64,000 nucleotides of DNA, from the NCBI RefSeq assembly GCF_027257875.1, contig NZ_JAPVQY010000030.1:1-64000 (forward strand). Direction: 5' to 3'. Positions 1-8,524 of this stretch are shown in pieces. A program made the position numbers and the translations under genes. The notes under the pieces are model-generated. The model did no database searches and had not been told where the DNA came from. It saw nothing but the letters and a program-made list of their open reading frames with translations. Within the stretch, counting starts at the first letter, position 1; each line of letters starts with the position of its first letter. The DNA is from Burkholderia sp. IMCC1007. Its GTDB lineage: Bacteria; Pseudomonadota; Gammaproteobacteria; Burkholderiales; Burkholderiaceae.

Positions 1-541
1 CATGAGGCGGTCGTTGATCTCGGGCGGTCGCACGTGAATGCTGACCATGTCGGGAATCGCCCCTCGCCGATCGGTGCCGCGCGATCGCGGCAGGCGTTTG
101 TTGCGGTGCTGGCGCAGGCAGGCAATCAGTTCGCGGCGCAACTCACCGCGAGGCTGGGCGTAGATGGCGTTGTAAATCGTTTCGTGGGACACGTGCAGAC
201 TCGGATCGTCGGGGAAGGTGCGCTTCAGGGTAGCGGCAATCTCCTGAGGCGACCACTGGCATTCGCGCAAGCGCTGGCAAACGACACCCCCAAAGAACCG
301 AATCGCGTGCGAGCTTCAACGGCGGTCGGGCGGCTTGCCGTCGGGCGTTGCGAGACGCTTGGGCTACACGTGGGCAGTACAGACCGTTGGTCTGCGCGTT
401 GCGGGCCAACTCGCGACTCAACGTCGAGGGTGCACGATTGAGCTTGCGGGCGATCGCCCGCAAGCTCAATCCCTCGTCCCGCCAGAAATCGATTCGCATA
501 CGTTCTTCAGGTTGCAGTTGTTGGTACGTGCTCTTTGCCAT
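1..541 (-). pseudogene. IS30-family transposase, frameshifted and cut by the window edge
   Basis: Reading leftward from 541, the protein starts MAKSTYQQLQPEER and carries the IS30 helix-turn-helix (LSLRAIARKLNRAPSTLSRE). The frame is lost after DSVLWG; the homologous sequence resumes one base over as VVCQRLRECQWSPQE and runs in frame to position 1 (AIPDMVSIHVRPPEINDRLM). The break lies at a run of five C (287-291 on the + strand), so one extra base explains it. The DDE catalytic part lies beyond the window. It is either a decayed transposase, an assembly error, or less likely a slippage site. Family assignment is firm; functional state is not. Confidence 0.85.
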
Positions 542-599
542 TCGCGGACTTTACCGGCTGGCGAGAGTGTTGCAGTTCAGATTTGAGGCCGCCCTGGCT

Positions 600-840
600 T
601 CATTTTTCGATCACCGTGGTGTCGTCAAGTCGATCGATCAAGCGTAGATCGTGCGTCGCGTATCTGTCGCATAGTCGACGCAAATCGGGCGGCAGCGCGT
701 TGGAGAGTTCGCGATTTAGTGCGCATGCCGGGAATGTAGCTCTCGCCGCGTTTGTCGATGCCTTGCCGGCGCGCCGCTCGCCCAACGTGGTTGCGCGATG
801 CGGGCGGGCAGCTATCGCCGGAGGCTGTCGGTGGGTTTGA
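600..840 (-). pseudogene. possible IS110-like transposase scraps
   Basis: On the minus strand, 600-711 reads NRELSNALPPDLRRLCDRYA, which resembles the helical middle of IS110-type transposases, and about 735-775 in another frame reads QGIDKRGESYI, which resembles the C-terminal ISKRGD-YLR motif of the same family. The two pieces are in the wrong order for one copy, so they would be remnants of two copies or a rearrangement. The matches are short and from memory of the family pattern; this could be chance. Confidence 0.3.
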
Positions 841-954
841 CGTCGCGGATTTCGCGGCGGGTCGACCGGAATGACGACGGACCTCGTCGCGTTGCTTGGG
901 ATTGCCTTCGGTTTACGTTTTCGGGCTTGGACGATCATTGGCCATCAGCTGGCC

Positions 955-1045
955 GGACCTGCACAGGTTGGCATCGCGACTGCCTCAGTTCGAGCGCTGC
1001 GAACGATGGGTGGATTGATCGGTGTTGCGGTGACCGGCGGGCTAA
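955..1045 (+). pseudogene. MFS (DHA2-like) transporter scrap fused ahead of the integrase
   Basis: The open frame upstream of the integrase contains GPAQVGIATASVRALRTMGG followed by LIGVAVTGGL. This matches the conserved segment GVATASV-FFRS-GG-LGVAV of drug:H+ antiporters of the DHA2 class. It is in frame with the integrase, giving a continuous reading frame from 871, but no other transporter segment is visible on either side. It is read as a truncated neighbour left by an insertion or deletion, not as a functional domain of the integrase. Confidence 0.4.
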
Positions 1046-1062
1046 CCTACGCCGAGGGAAGA

Positions 1063-2361
1063 ATGCGCTTTGATGCCCGTATCGTCGCCAAGCTGCCGAA
1101 CGGCGAGCACATGACCTTTGAGGGATTTCCCGGGCTTCGCCTTCAGGTTTCCGCGAGTCGCAAATCGTGGACGTATCGCTACAAATCGCCGGTCGACGGC
1201 CGCATGCGGCAGGTGAAGCTCGGCGAGTGGCCCGCGATGGCATTCGCTACAGCGATCTCCGTGTGGGAAAAGAGTCGTGCCGAGCGCGATTCTGGCGCCG
1301 AGCTTTCCGTTCCACGTCGAAAGCGGGAAGAGGCGGCTGCTCGTCCGTCACCGACCAGCTACACCGTCAGGGAACTGTGCCGCGACTATCTGGAAGGTCA
1401 TGTAGAACCAAATCGGAAGACGAAGGGAGCAGTCGAGGTCGCCCGTATATTCAAGGCGATGCTGGGGCCTATTGCAGACGCTAGCGCGGCGACCATCACA
1501 CGCGCCCAGGCGTTCGATTTTCTCGATTCATATAGGTCGACGCCTGTTCTCGCGGCGCGCCTTCGCATGGAGCTTGGTGGTGCCTGGAACTATGCGCTTG
1601 ATGCCGGGCGCCTTCCCGACACCACTGCGAATTGGTGGAAGGATGTTTTAAAGGGGCGATTGAAGAGCAAGGGCCGCAAGGTCGAGGGAAAATACACGGG
1701 GACGCAGAAACGAGTGCTCTCGGTGGATGAACTCGGCACATTGATCCGCTGGCTGCCGAATTTCAGTTTGACTGTCGCTGATGCGCTGACGCTCTATCTT
1801 TGGACCGGCACGAGGGGTGGCGAGATCGTCGCCATGGAGAGTTCCGAGGTGGCGGAGGAAGCGGACGGTCTTGGGTGGACTATCCCGAAACACAAGACCA
1901 AGGGGTTGCAAAACGAGAGGGCAACGGATCTGCGCGTGCCGCTCATAGGTCGTGCTGAGGTTGTTGTGCGACGGCGCCTCGATCAGGCGAAGGGAACCTT
2001 TTTGTTTCCTTCGTCGCGCGGAACGGCGATGGACCAGACCGTGGTCCAGCACGGCGTCTATTATCATCAACCATATTGCAAGATCGCGCCGAAACATGAC
2101 CGGCCGCGTTTGCCGGTCACGCATTGGTCAGCCCATGATCTTCGACGTACATCTCGGACTCTGCTTGCAATGCTGGGATGTCCCAATGAAATCGCCGAGG
2201 CGGTCCTCGGTCATGTACAGCCTGGAATCATCGGCGTCTACAACCGACACACGTATGACGGCGAACGGCGCGAGTGGCTCACGCAGTTGTCGCTTCGATT
2301 GGAATCTATCGCAGTGACGTATCCTGCTGGAGGTACACCGCGCGTCGATTGCCAGGCTTGA
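1063..2361 (+). CDS. tyrosine site-specific integrase (P4-type, arm-binding domain)
   Basis: About 432 residues when started at ATG 1063, which has GAGGGAAG just upstream; the frame is open back to 871 but that part looks like transporter debris. The N-terminus (FDARIVAKLPNGE, LRLQVSASRKSWTYRYKSP) is the DUF4102-type arm-binding domain, then a core-binding domain, then the catalytic domain. Catalytic residues are visible: Arg251 in TGTRGGEI, His358 and Arg361 in HDLRRTSRT, a GH motif (VLGHVQ) and the nucleophile Tyr393 in GVYNRHTY. Integrases of this family insert genomic islands, often at tRNA 3' ends; no tRNA is visible here. It looks intact and probably mobilised part of this region. Confidence 0.9.
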   Translation: MRFDARIVAKLPNGEHMTFEGFPGLRLQVSASRKSWTYRYKSPVDGRMRQVKLGEWPAMAFATAISVWEKSRAERDSGAELSVPRRKREEAAARPSPTSYTVRELCRDYLEGHVEPNRKTKGAVEVARIFKAMLGPIADASAATITRAQAFDFLDSYRSTPVLAARLRMELGGAWNYALDAGRLPDTTANWWKDVLKGRLKSKGRKVEGKYTGTQKRVLSVDELGTLIRWLPNFSLTVADALTLYLWTGTRGGEIVAMESSEVAEEADGLGWTIPKHKTKGLQNERATDLRVPLIGRAEVVVRRRLDQAKGTFLFPSSRGTAMDQTVVQHGVYYHQPYCKIAPKHDRPRLPVTHWSAHDLRRTSRTLLAMLGCPNEIAEAVLGHVQPGIIGVYNRHTYDGERREWLTQLSLRLESIAVTYPAGGTPRVDCQA

Positions 2362-2482
2362 ACTGGCAAGACATTCGTGTATTTAGGTCAATATCCCGAA
2401 TACGCCAGGTATGCTCGAAGGACCATGACCCGCCTGGGGATCGGGCGTTGCGGCCGATATTGGATTGCCGCTGAGCCCAATA

Positions 2483-2634
2483 TGGGTAGGATGGTGGGTA
2501 GGAGGCTATCTGCAACTGCGGGAGTCTTACCTGGCGGGGCTGCGCGAGCGATCGTTGTAGTCGGCTGCCTTCCGCCAAGGCTCCCGACAATCTCCCGATG
2601 AAACATGGGTAGCGGGTTGGGTTTTGTGGGTAGG
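2483..2634 (+). repeat. four direct copies of TGGGTAGG, candidate integrase arm sites
   Basis: TGGGTAGG occurs at 2483-2490, 2495-2502 and 2627-2634, and TGGGTAGC at 2606-2613, as two close pairs (12 and 21 bases apart) in the 390-base non-coding stretch (2362-2750) directly behind the integrase gene. Short G-rich direct repeats beside P4-type integrases commonly act as arm-type binding sites. That role is inferred. Nothing else gene-like was found in 2362-2750. Confidence 0.45.
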
Positions 2635-2750
2635 AAAGGAGAACGACATGTCGGGACGACACTTGCATCGGCTTAGCGCACTGCGCGGTGTCTCCTCGAC
2701 CGTGCAGTTGTCAATGGCACATGCGTCTGAGCGGCCGGAACGAGACCGCA

Positions 2751-3584
2751 TCACTTTTTTGTGCGCGGCTCTGCAGGCGCGAAGCGAGGCGCACGCCTTT
2801 CGAGATTCGCTGCCACCGCTTCGCGTTGGTTTGCACCGCCGATCAGCATTTCCTGTTCGGCGGATTCGGCCAGCAGAGTCGCTGCCGCGTCGCCGCGCGA
2901 GGCCACCTGCATCAGATGCTTCGCGGCGCGAATTGCGTCGGGGCTCTTCTGCGCGATCTCCCGTGCGGCGTCGAGTGCGAGCGCAAGGGGATCACTGGTC
3001 ACGCGCGTGGCGAGCCCCAGTTCGACGGCTTCCGCGGCCCCGACGATACGTGCGGTATAGATCAGTTCGCGTAACCGGTCGTCGCGGATCAGATCGCGAG
3101 TGAGCACCATGCCGCCCATATCGGGGACGATGCCCCATTTCGTTTCCATCATCGAAAGGCGGGCGTCGGGCGCCACATAGCGCAAATCAGCGCCCAGCGC
3201 GAGTTGCAGCCCTCCGCCGTACGCCACGCCGCGCAAGGCGGCAATGACTGGCACGGGCAGTTCGCGCCATAGCGTGCAGAGATACTGGAAATCGTTGCTG
3301 ACGCCGTGCGTTCGTTCGACCAGCGGCGTCTTCCCGCTCGCTTGCGCAAGTGCGGCCATGCTCTCCAGGTCGAGGCCCGCACAGAAGGCTTTGCCATTTC
3401 CCGAAAGCACGATCGCGTGCACGTCGGGCGCCTTCGCAAGATGTTCACCCACCGCGATGATTGCGTCAAACATGGCGGGATTCAGTGCGTTCATCTTCTC
3501 GGGGCGGTTCAGGCGCACATCGGCCACGCTATCCGCGATCGTGATATTGACCAATGCGCTGCTACCGATACTGCTTATGCTCAT
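2751..3584 (-). CDS. crotonase-family enoyl-CoA hydratase/isomerase
   Basis: 277 residues, normal length for the family, soluble. The family core is clear: NRPEKMNALNP near the N-terminus, the FCAGLDL oxyanion-hole strand, RGVAYGGGLQLALGAD and the WGIVPDMGG loop. Of the two acid residues of classical hydratases, the one in GGGxEL is Gln here (GGGLQLA), while the second is kept (SMMETKWG). So it may be an isomerase or another crotonase activity and not a plain hydratase. It is the last gene of the leftward beta-oxidation unit, separated from the SDR upstream by a chemotaxis-receptor remnant, and could have its own promoter. Confidence 0.85.
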   Translation of the reverse strand: MSISSIGSSALVNITIADSVADVRLNRPEKMNALNPAMFDAIIAVGEHLAKAPDVHAIVLSGNGKAFCAGLDLESMAALAQASGKTPLVERTHGVSNDFQYLCTLWRELPVPVIAALRGVAYGGGLQLALGADLRYVAPDARLSMMETKWGIVPDMGGMVLTRDLIRDDRLRELIYTARIVGAAEAVELGLATRVTSDPLALALDAAREIAQKSPDAIRAAKHLMQVASRGDAAATLLAESAEQEMLIGGANQREAVAANLERRAPRFAPAEPRTKK

Positions 3585-3618
3585 GGCGTGGCTCCTGATT
3601 GCTTACCGTGTTGGATGT

Positions 3619-3905
3619 CTAAATTAACTGCGCCGTGTCGTGAAGCTCGAAGGCGTCGATTGCTTGTGCAGTTGCCCTGGCTTGATCCTCGAGCAATCGC
3701 GCGGAAGCTGTAGACCCCTCAGCCAGCGTGGCATTCTGCTGAGTCCTCCTGTCCATCAGCGCGACCGCTAGCCAATTTGATCGATGCCCCGGCTTTTCTC
3801 AATGGAAGCGGCGGCGATCTCGTGCATGATCTCGGTAACGTGAGATATTGAAACGCTGAGTTCCTGCATCGTTACACCGGCATCGCTGGCCAACTCGCGC
3901 CCATA
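3619..3905 (-). pseudogene. methyl-accepting chemotaxis protein, C-terminal remnant
   Basis: Minus-strand reading gives DAGVTMQELSVSISHVTEIM and HEIAAASIEKSRGIDQI, the signalling hairpin of a chemoreceptor. After GIDQI the frame shifts and continues LAVALMDRRTQQNATLAEG and RLLEDQARATAQAIDAFEL, ending at a stop at 3619-3621. The ligand-binding part, membrane segments and most of the signalling domain are missing. It is a dead fragment lying between two catabolic genes of the same strand, which suggests the two were joined by recombination. Confidence 0.85.
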
Positions 3906-3975
3906 CTGAGCTGGCTTACAGGCGCATCGATTCATTCCCGAGGTTATGCGGTGCGCAGGGGCATTGACGTCGCGC

Positions 3976-4761
3976 TCAGATAATTGCGGAGACGCCGCCG
4001 TCGATCGCCAGCACTTGGCCGGTAATGTGCTTGCCTGCATCCGACGCAAAAAGGGCGGTCGCGCCCTTCAGATCTTCTTCGTCGCCGAGTCGCTGGAGCG
4101 GCGAGCGCGCCACCAGTGAACCATTCGCGCTGTCTTCGAGAAAGCCGTGGGTGAGCTTGGTGGGAAAGAAACCAGGCGCCAGCGCATTGACGGTGATGCC
4201 ATATTGGCCCCATTCGCCAGCCAGCGTGCGCGTGAAGTTAATCAGCGCACCCTTCGAAGTGTTATAGGCGAGCGTTTGCATCGTTCCCGGTGCATTGCCG
4301 CCAAAACCGGTAATGGAGGCGACGTTGATGACGCGTCCATACCTTCGGGGAATCATCGTGCGCTTTCCGATCTCCTTGGATAGCAGAAAGACGCTGCGCA
4401 CGTTGAGGTTCATCACCTTGTCCCACGCCTCGGGAGGATAGTCTTCCGCCGCGGCATTCCAGGTAGCTCCCGCGTTGTTGACCAGAATATCGATGTGCCC
4501 GATCTGTGCGAGCACGGCATCGACCAGCGGCGTAATCGATTGCTCGTCGCCCAGATTCGCGGAGATCGAGCTGGCGTGAATGCCCTTCCGCGTGAGATGC
4601 GCCACCGCTTCGTCGAGGTCTGCCTGCTTGCGTGACGTCACGACGAGCCGTGCGCCTTGCTCGCCGAGCGCTTCGGCAATTTGAAGCCCGAGGCCGCGTG
4701 AGCCACCCGTCACTAACGCTGTCTTGCCGGTCAAATCAAACAGCTGCTGCACTGCTCTCAT
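3976..4761 (-). CDS. SDR-family oxidoreductase
   Basis: 261 residues, classical short-chain dehydrogenase length. Nucleotide-binding TGGSRGLG at 18-25, NNAG at 95-98, Ser149 and the catalytic pair Tyr166/Lys170 (YNTSK) are all present, and the C-terminus ends with the usual GQVLAIDGG. It is probably an NAD(P)-dependent dehydrogenase or ketoreductase acting on a hydroxyacyl or cyclic alcohol intermediate. It follows the acyl-CoA dehydrogenase in the leftward unit, with a gap of about 110 bases. Substrate cannot be read from the sequence. Confidence 0.88.
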   Translation of the reverse strand: MRAVQQLFDLTGKTALVTGGSRGLGLQIAEALGEQGARLVVTSRKQADLDEAVAHLTRKGIHASSISANLGDEQSITPLVDAVLAQIGHIDILVNNAGATWNAAAEDYPPEAWDKVMNLNVRSVFLLSKEIGKRTMIPRRYGRVINVASITGFGGNAPGTMQTLAYNTSKGALINFTRTLAGEWGQYGITVNALAPGFFPTKLTHGFLEDSANGSLVARSPLQRLGDEEDLKGATALFASDAGKHITGQVLAIDGGVSAII

Positions 4762-4873
4762 GCTGGAGCTCCACTCGGTTGTATCGGATCATTAAATGAG
4801 AATGAACGCGTTCGACGTATAGTGGTCCGGGTTAAGGACCGTCCTGGCAGGCCAAACCGTATGTGCCTTCGCG

Positions 4874-6697
4874 TCAGAACCACTCGATCGCCATGGTGAG
4901 CGGTGTCGTTTCCACGGGATCGAGGACGGCAAGCCAAGATTCGACCTTGGGCATTTCCCAGCCAAAGTAATAGTCGCAGCTTGCAAGCTTTCCGCGATAG
5001 AAGTCACTGTTCGCGGTATCGTCCATAAGCTGCGCGGCCGCGATAGCCTGATCGAGTAAAAGCCATCCGACTACGACGTGACCATATGCTTCGAGATAAG
5101 GTGCGGCGTTAGCCAACCTCAGGTCAATGTCTTCGAGGCAATTAAGCTTCTCGGTGACTTCACTAAGCCGATTCCAGATTGCACTCAGCTTTTCGGCGTG
5201 TGCCTTAAGGGACGCCGTTGTCGAGGCAGTCGCGATCGTCTCGAACACGCGTGCTTGGAGCAGACGTACGGCAGCCCCATCGCGAATCTGTGTTTTTCGC
5301 CCGAGCAAGTCGAGCGCGTGGACGCCGAAGGTACCCTCGTGAATGGGGTTGAGCCGGTTGTCCCGATAGAACTGTTCGACGTTGTACTCACGCGTGTAGC
5401 CGTAACCACCATGGACTTGGATGGCAAGGTCGTTCGCCGCCAAGCCCCATTCGGACGACCAGCTTTTAACGATCGGCGTGAGAAGATCCAACAGCAACTG
5501 GGCATCTTCGCGCGCTTTGACATCGTCCAGCGAATGAACGTCGTCGTTCAGTTTCGCCGCGTAGAGGCACAACGCAAGCGCGCCGGACGCGTATGTCTTC
5601 TGTGCGAGCAGCATCCGACGGACGTCGGCATGCTGCACGATTGCCACCGGCTTCGTGGCCGGATCGCGTTCACTGCGCAGGCGGCCTTGAAGGCGGGTCT
5701 TGGCGTAATCGAGAGCGTGAAGAAAGCCGGTATAGCCGAGTGCGGCTGCACTCAGGCCGACGGTAATCCGCGCCTCGTTCATCATGTGGAACATATAGGC
5801 CAGTCCCCGGCCCGGTTCTCCCACGAGATCGCCAATTGCACCTGCCTCGCCGTCGGGTTGATAACGGCCTTCTCCGAAGTTCAGGAGGCAGTTCACTGTG
5901 CCCCGGTACCCCATCTTGTGGTTGATACCGGCCAGGGTAACGTCGTTACGCTGGCCCAGCGTGCCGTCCGCATGGAACAGACGGCGCGGAACGGTGAAGA
6001 GCGAAATACCTTGCACCCCTGGCGGTAGTTTCCCGTCTTCGTCGGGAATCTTCGCCAGCACGAGGTGGACGATGTTCTCCGAAATCTGGTGATCGCCACC
6101 GGAGATCCACATCTTGTTGCCGAAGAGCCGGTAGCGACCGTCTGCAGAGGGGACCGCCTTCGTGCGGATATCAGCGAGGCTGGAGCCAGCTTGCGGCTCA
6201 GAGAGGCACATCGTACCGAAGAATCGGCCCGCGGCCATGCCGTCGATGTACGGCGCCACTTTGTGGCGATCTCCATACGTCATGAGCAGGTTGGCGTTGG
6301 CGATCGTCAGAAACGCGTACCCGGCCGTACCGGGATTGGCGGCCATCAGATAGGCCATGCCCGCACGTTCGACAACGGAAGGCAGGCTCATGCCGTTCCA
6401 CTCCGATGGGAAACCCGCCGAAACGAGGCCCGCTTCGGCAAATGCCTTCAGCGCCACTCCAACTTCGGTATTGACGGTGACGTGCTCGCCGTCAAACGAG
6501 GGTTCTACGTGGTCGTTCTTTTTGTTATGCGGCGCGAAAAGCTCCGAGGCCAGCTTGCTATAGACGTCGAGAACCGATTCGTAGTCGAAGCGGTCCTGCC
6601 CTGCGTATCGGGCTCGCTGGCTGAGCGAATCAATACGCAGCCAGTCGAACAGAATGAAATCGAGGTCTCGACGCGAGAGAATCAGATTGCTTGACAT
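4874..6697 (-). CDS. acyl-CoA dehydrogenase, long DmdC/AidB-like type
   Basis: About 607 residues from ATG 6697; an upstream TTG at 6706 is in frame but less likely. The length is that of the ~600-residue acyl-CoA dehydrogenases that carry an extra C-terminal helical domain (DmdC-like). FAD-binding segments are visible (CLSEPQAGSSLADIRTKA, KMWISGGDH, VHGGYGYTREYNVEQFYRD), and the candidate catalytic base is the Glu in NPIHEGTFGVHALDL. It would oxidise an acyl-CoA to the enoyl-CoA, passing electrons to ETF. The next genes upstream are a MaoC hydratase and an SDR, giving the first three beta-oxidation steps in one unit. Confidence 0.9.
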   Translation of the reverse strand: MSSNLILSRRDLDFILFDWLRIDSLSQRARYAGQDRFDYESVLDVYSKLASELFAPHNKKNDHVEPSFDGEHVTVNTEVGVALKAFAEAGLVSAGFPSEWNGMSLPSVVERAGMAYLMAANPGTAGYAFLTIANANLLMTYGDRHKVAPYIDGMAAGRFFGTMCLSEPQAGSSLADIRTKAVPSADGRYRLFGNKMWISGGDHQISENIVHLVLAKIPDEDGKLPPGVQGISLFTVPRRLFHADGTLGQRNDVTLAGINHKMGYRGTVNCLLNFGEGRYQPDGEAGAIGDLVGEPGRGLAYMFHMMNEARITVGLSAAALGYTGFLHALDYAKTRLQGRLRSERDPATKPVAIVQHADVRRMLLAQKTYASGALALCLYAAKLNDDVHSLDDVKAREDAQLLLDLLTPIVKSWSSEWGLAANDLAIQVHGGYGYTREYNVEQFYRDNRLNPIHEGTFGVHALDLLGRKTQIRDGAAVRLLQARVFETIATASTTASLKAHAEKLSAIWNRLSEVTEKLNCLEDIDLRLANAAPYLEAYGHVVVGWLLLDQAIAAAQLMDDTANSDFYRGKLASCDYYFGWEMPKVESWLAVLDPVETTPLTMAIEWF

Positions 6698-6782
6698 GGT
6701 GTCCAATGATGGAGGTTCATGCGGGGCCGGTCGATGCCGTGAAACTGGCGGTAGCTAGCCGGCCGTCGGCCCTGCAATCGGC

Positions 6783-7238
6783 TTAGACGTTGGCAATAAT
6801 CACCCACTCGCCGACGAGTGCGGGTTTTACTTTCTGCTCGGTTTCGACGGAGACGTTCACAGTTAGCTGGTAGCTGTTTTCGCTGCGGCGGGTGATCGCT
6901 TTCAGACCAAATCGGCCTCTGATGTGTTCGCCGCTCCTCACGGGGCTGACGAACCGCAGGCTGTTGAAGCCGTAGTTCACGGACGAGGTTGTACCCGCAA
7001 GCTTCGGGATGATCCCGGCGGACATAGCCGATAACAACGACAAGGTCAGAAACCCGTGTGCGATCGTCCCGCCGAATGGGCCAGTGCGGGCCGCCTTTTC
7101 GTCCACGTGGATGTATTGCCAATCCCGAGTCGCATCAGCAAAGGCATTAATGCTCTCTTGGCTTACCAGTATCCAATCGGATACGCCCAGTTCCTTTCCC
7201 TCTAACGCGGAGAATGCTTCCAGAGTCAGTGTGTTCAT
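6783..7238 (-). CDS. MaoC-like (R)-enoyl-CoA hydratase
   Basis: 151 residues, single hot-dog domain. The hydratase dyad Asp39-x4-His44 is in TRDWQYIHVD, and HGFLTLSLL (61-69) forms the hot-dog helix. It would hydrate the enoyl-CoA made by the neighbouring acyl-CoA dehydrogenase to an (R)-3-hydroxyacyl-CoA. Its upstream neighbour is an SDR that resembles the (R)-hydroxyacyl-CoA dehydrogenase part of peroxisomal multifunctional enzyme 2, which fits the same stereochemistry. Confidence 0.9.
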   Translation of the reverse strand: MNTLTLEAFSALEGKELGVSDWILVSQESINAFADATRDWQYIHVDEKAARTGPFGGTIAHGFLTLSLLSAMSAGIIPKLAGTTSSVNYGFNSLRFVSPVRSGEHIRGRFGLKAITRRSENSYQLTVNVSVETEQKVKPALVGEWVIIANV

Positions 7239-7292
7239 CGCCAGCTTCCCAATTGCAGTGCGACAAGACGCGGATAAGCGCCGTGAAAGCGT

Positions 7293-8228
7293 TTATGCGC
7301 GAACAAGTTCCGCTCCAGCACTCTGCATAGAGAAGCCGGCCTTGGAAAGTTCGACATCGCCCTGAACAGAGCCCGCCGCAGGGACGATTTCACCGTGACG
7401 GTCCAGGATTTCCGGCAGGCGCTGCGCGAGCTCATGGGTGACGTCGTCACCCATGCCGAGATGAAGGCCTGGTGTCAGCGTGATATTGGCAGTTTCGAAG
7501 CTGCCGGCGCCGGCGCAGAGAATCATACGCGTGGGGGCGTCTTCGCCGACGAGAACACCGATGGCAGGGCTGACCGCGGCAGGCGAGAGTGCGTCGAGCA
7601 TCGCCTGCGGCATGAGGCCCTCGAGCATGCGCGTGCCGGCGGTGGGCGCAATGCAGTTGACGCGGATATCGTACTTTGCGCCTTCGAGCGCGAGTGTTTG
7701 CATCAGGCCGACGAGCGCGAGCTTCGCTGCACCATAGTTCGCCTGCCCGAAATTGCCATACAGACCCGACGAGGAAGTCGTCATGACAATGCGTCCGTAT
7801 TTCTGTTCACGCATCAGATCCCAGACCGCCTTTGTGCAATTGACGGCCCCCATCAGGTGGACTTCGAGGACGTCGCGGAAATCCGCCAGCTCCATCTTGC
7901 TGAAGGTCTTGTCGCGCAGGATGCCGGCATTGTTGACCAAAATGTCGACACGGCCCCAACGCTCGACGGTGTCGTCAATCATTTTCCGAACGGCTTGGAA
8001 GTCAGTGACCGACGCGCCGTTGGCAACCGCTTCGCCCCCGAGTGCCTTGATTTCTTCCACGACCTTCTGAGCAGCCGACCCCGAGCCGCTCTTGCCGTGG
8101 ACATCACTACCCAAATCATTGACCATGACTTTGGCGCCCAAGCGCGCCAATAACAGCGCATGTTCACGTCCCAGCCCTGCGCCCGCGCCGGTAACGACGG
8201 CGACCCGATTGGTCAAATTGATTGTCAT
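7293..8228 (-). CDS. SDR, (3R)-hydroxyacyl-CoA dehydrogenase type (MFE-2-like)
   Basis: 311 residues, longer than simple SDRs because of a C-terminal extension, as in the dehydrogenase part of multifunctional enzyme type 2. TGAGAGLG at 13-20, VNDLG after the second strand (NAD preference), NNAG, and the Tyr165/Lys169 pair (YGAAK) are present. It is the first gene of the leftward unit, followed by MaoC and the acyl-CoA dehydrogenase, so it probably oxidises the (R)-hydroxyacyl-CoA. The promoter region upstream carries repeated CAAACGA/TCGTTTG motifs. Confidence 0.88.
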   Translation of the reverse strand: MTINLTNRVAVVTGAGAGLGREHALLLARLGAKVMVNDLGSDVHGKSGSGSAAQKVVEEIKALGGEAVANGASVTDFQAVRKMIDDTVERWGRVDILVNNAGILRDKTFSKMELADFRDVLEVHLMGAVNCTKAVWDLMREQKYGRIVMTTSSSGLYGNFGQANYGAAKLALVGLMQTLALEGAKYDIRVNCIAPTAGTRMLEGLMPQAMLDALSPAAVSPAIGVLVGEDAPTRMILCAGAGSFETANITLTPGLHLGMGDDVTHELAQRLPEILDRHGEIVPAAGSVQGDVELSKAGFSMQSAGAELVRA

Positions 8229-8378
8229 GGTACGAACCTATGGTGAGAAGTCGACGTGCACTGGCCTGAAGATTGGCCAGCTCTCAAATATCCATCCGAT
8301 CTTCGCGCCATCGAGCCAGGTAATGAGGTCAACGCTAGGCCAGCTCTCATTCGGAGAGTCAATCTCAGCGAAAACTGC

Positions 8379-8506
8379 TCGTTTGTACCAATTTCAAAAT
8401 GATAGATGACCGGTGAATAACGGCACGCAATTGTGCGCGCCGATGCATGAATCGTAGGCGCACATCAAACGACGGTCAACACATTTATGATCGTTTGTAC
8501 GAATTT
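8379..8506. promoter_or_regulatory. repeated TCGTTTGTAC motif before the leftward beta-oxidation unit
   Basis: TCGTTTGTACCAATTT at 8379-8394 and TCGTTTGTACGAATTT at 8491-8506 differ at one base. The inverted half CAAACGA lies at 8466-8472, 18 bases before the second copy. All are in the 296-base gap upstream of the SDR gene starting at 8228. They look like regulator sites, of the kind TetR-type fatty-acid regulators use, but the binding protein is unknown. Confidence 0.45.
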
Positions 8507-8524
8507 ATGGCGTGCCCGAATGGT

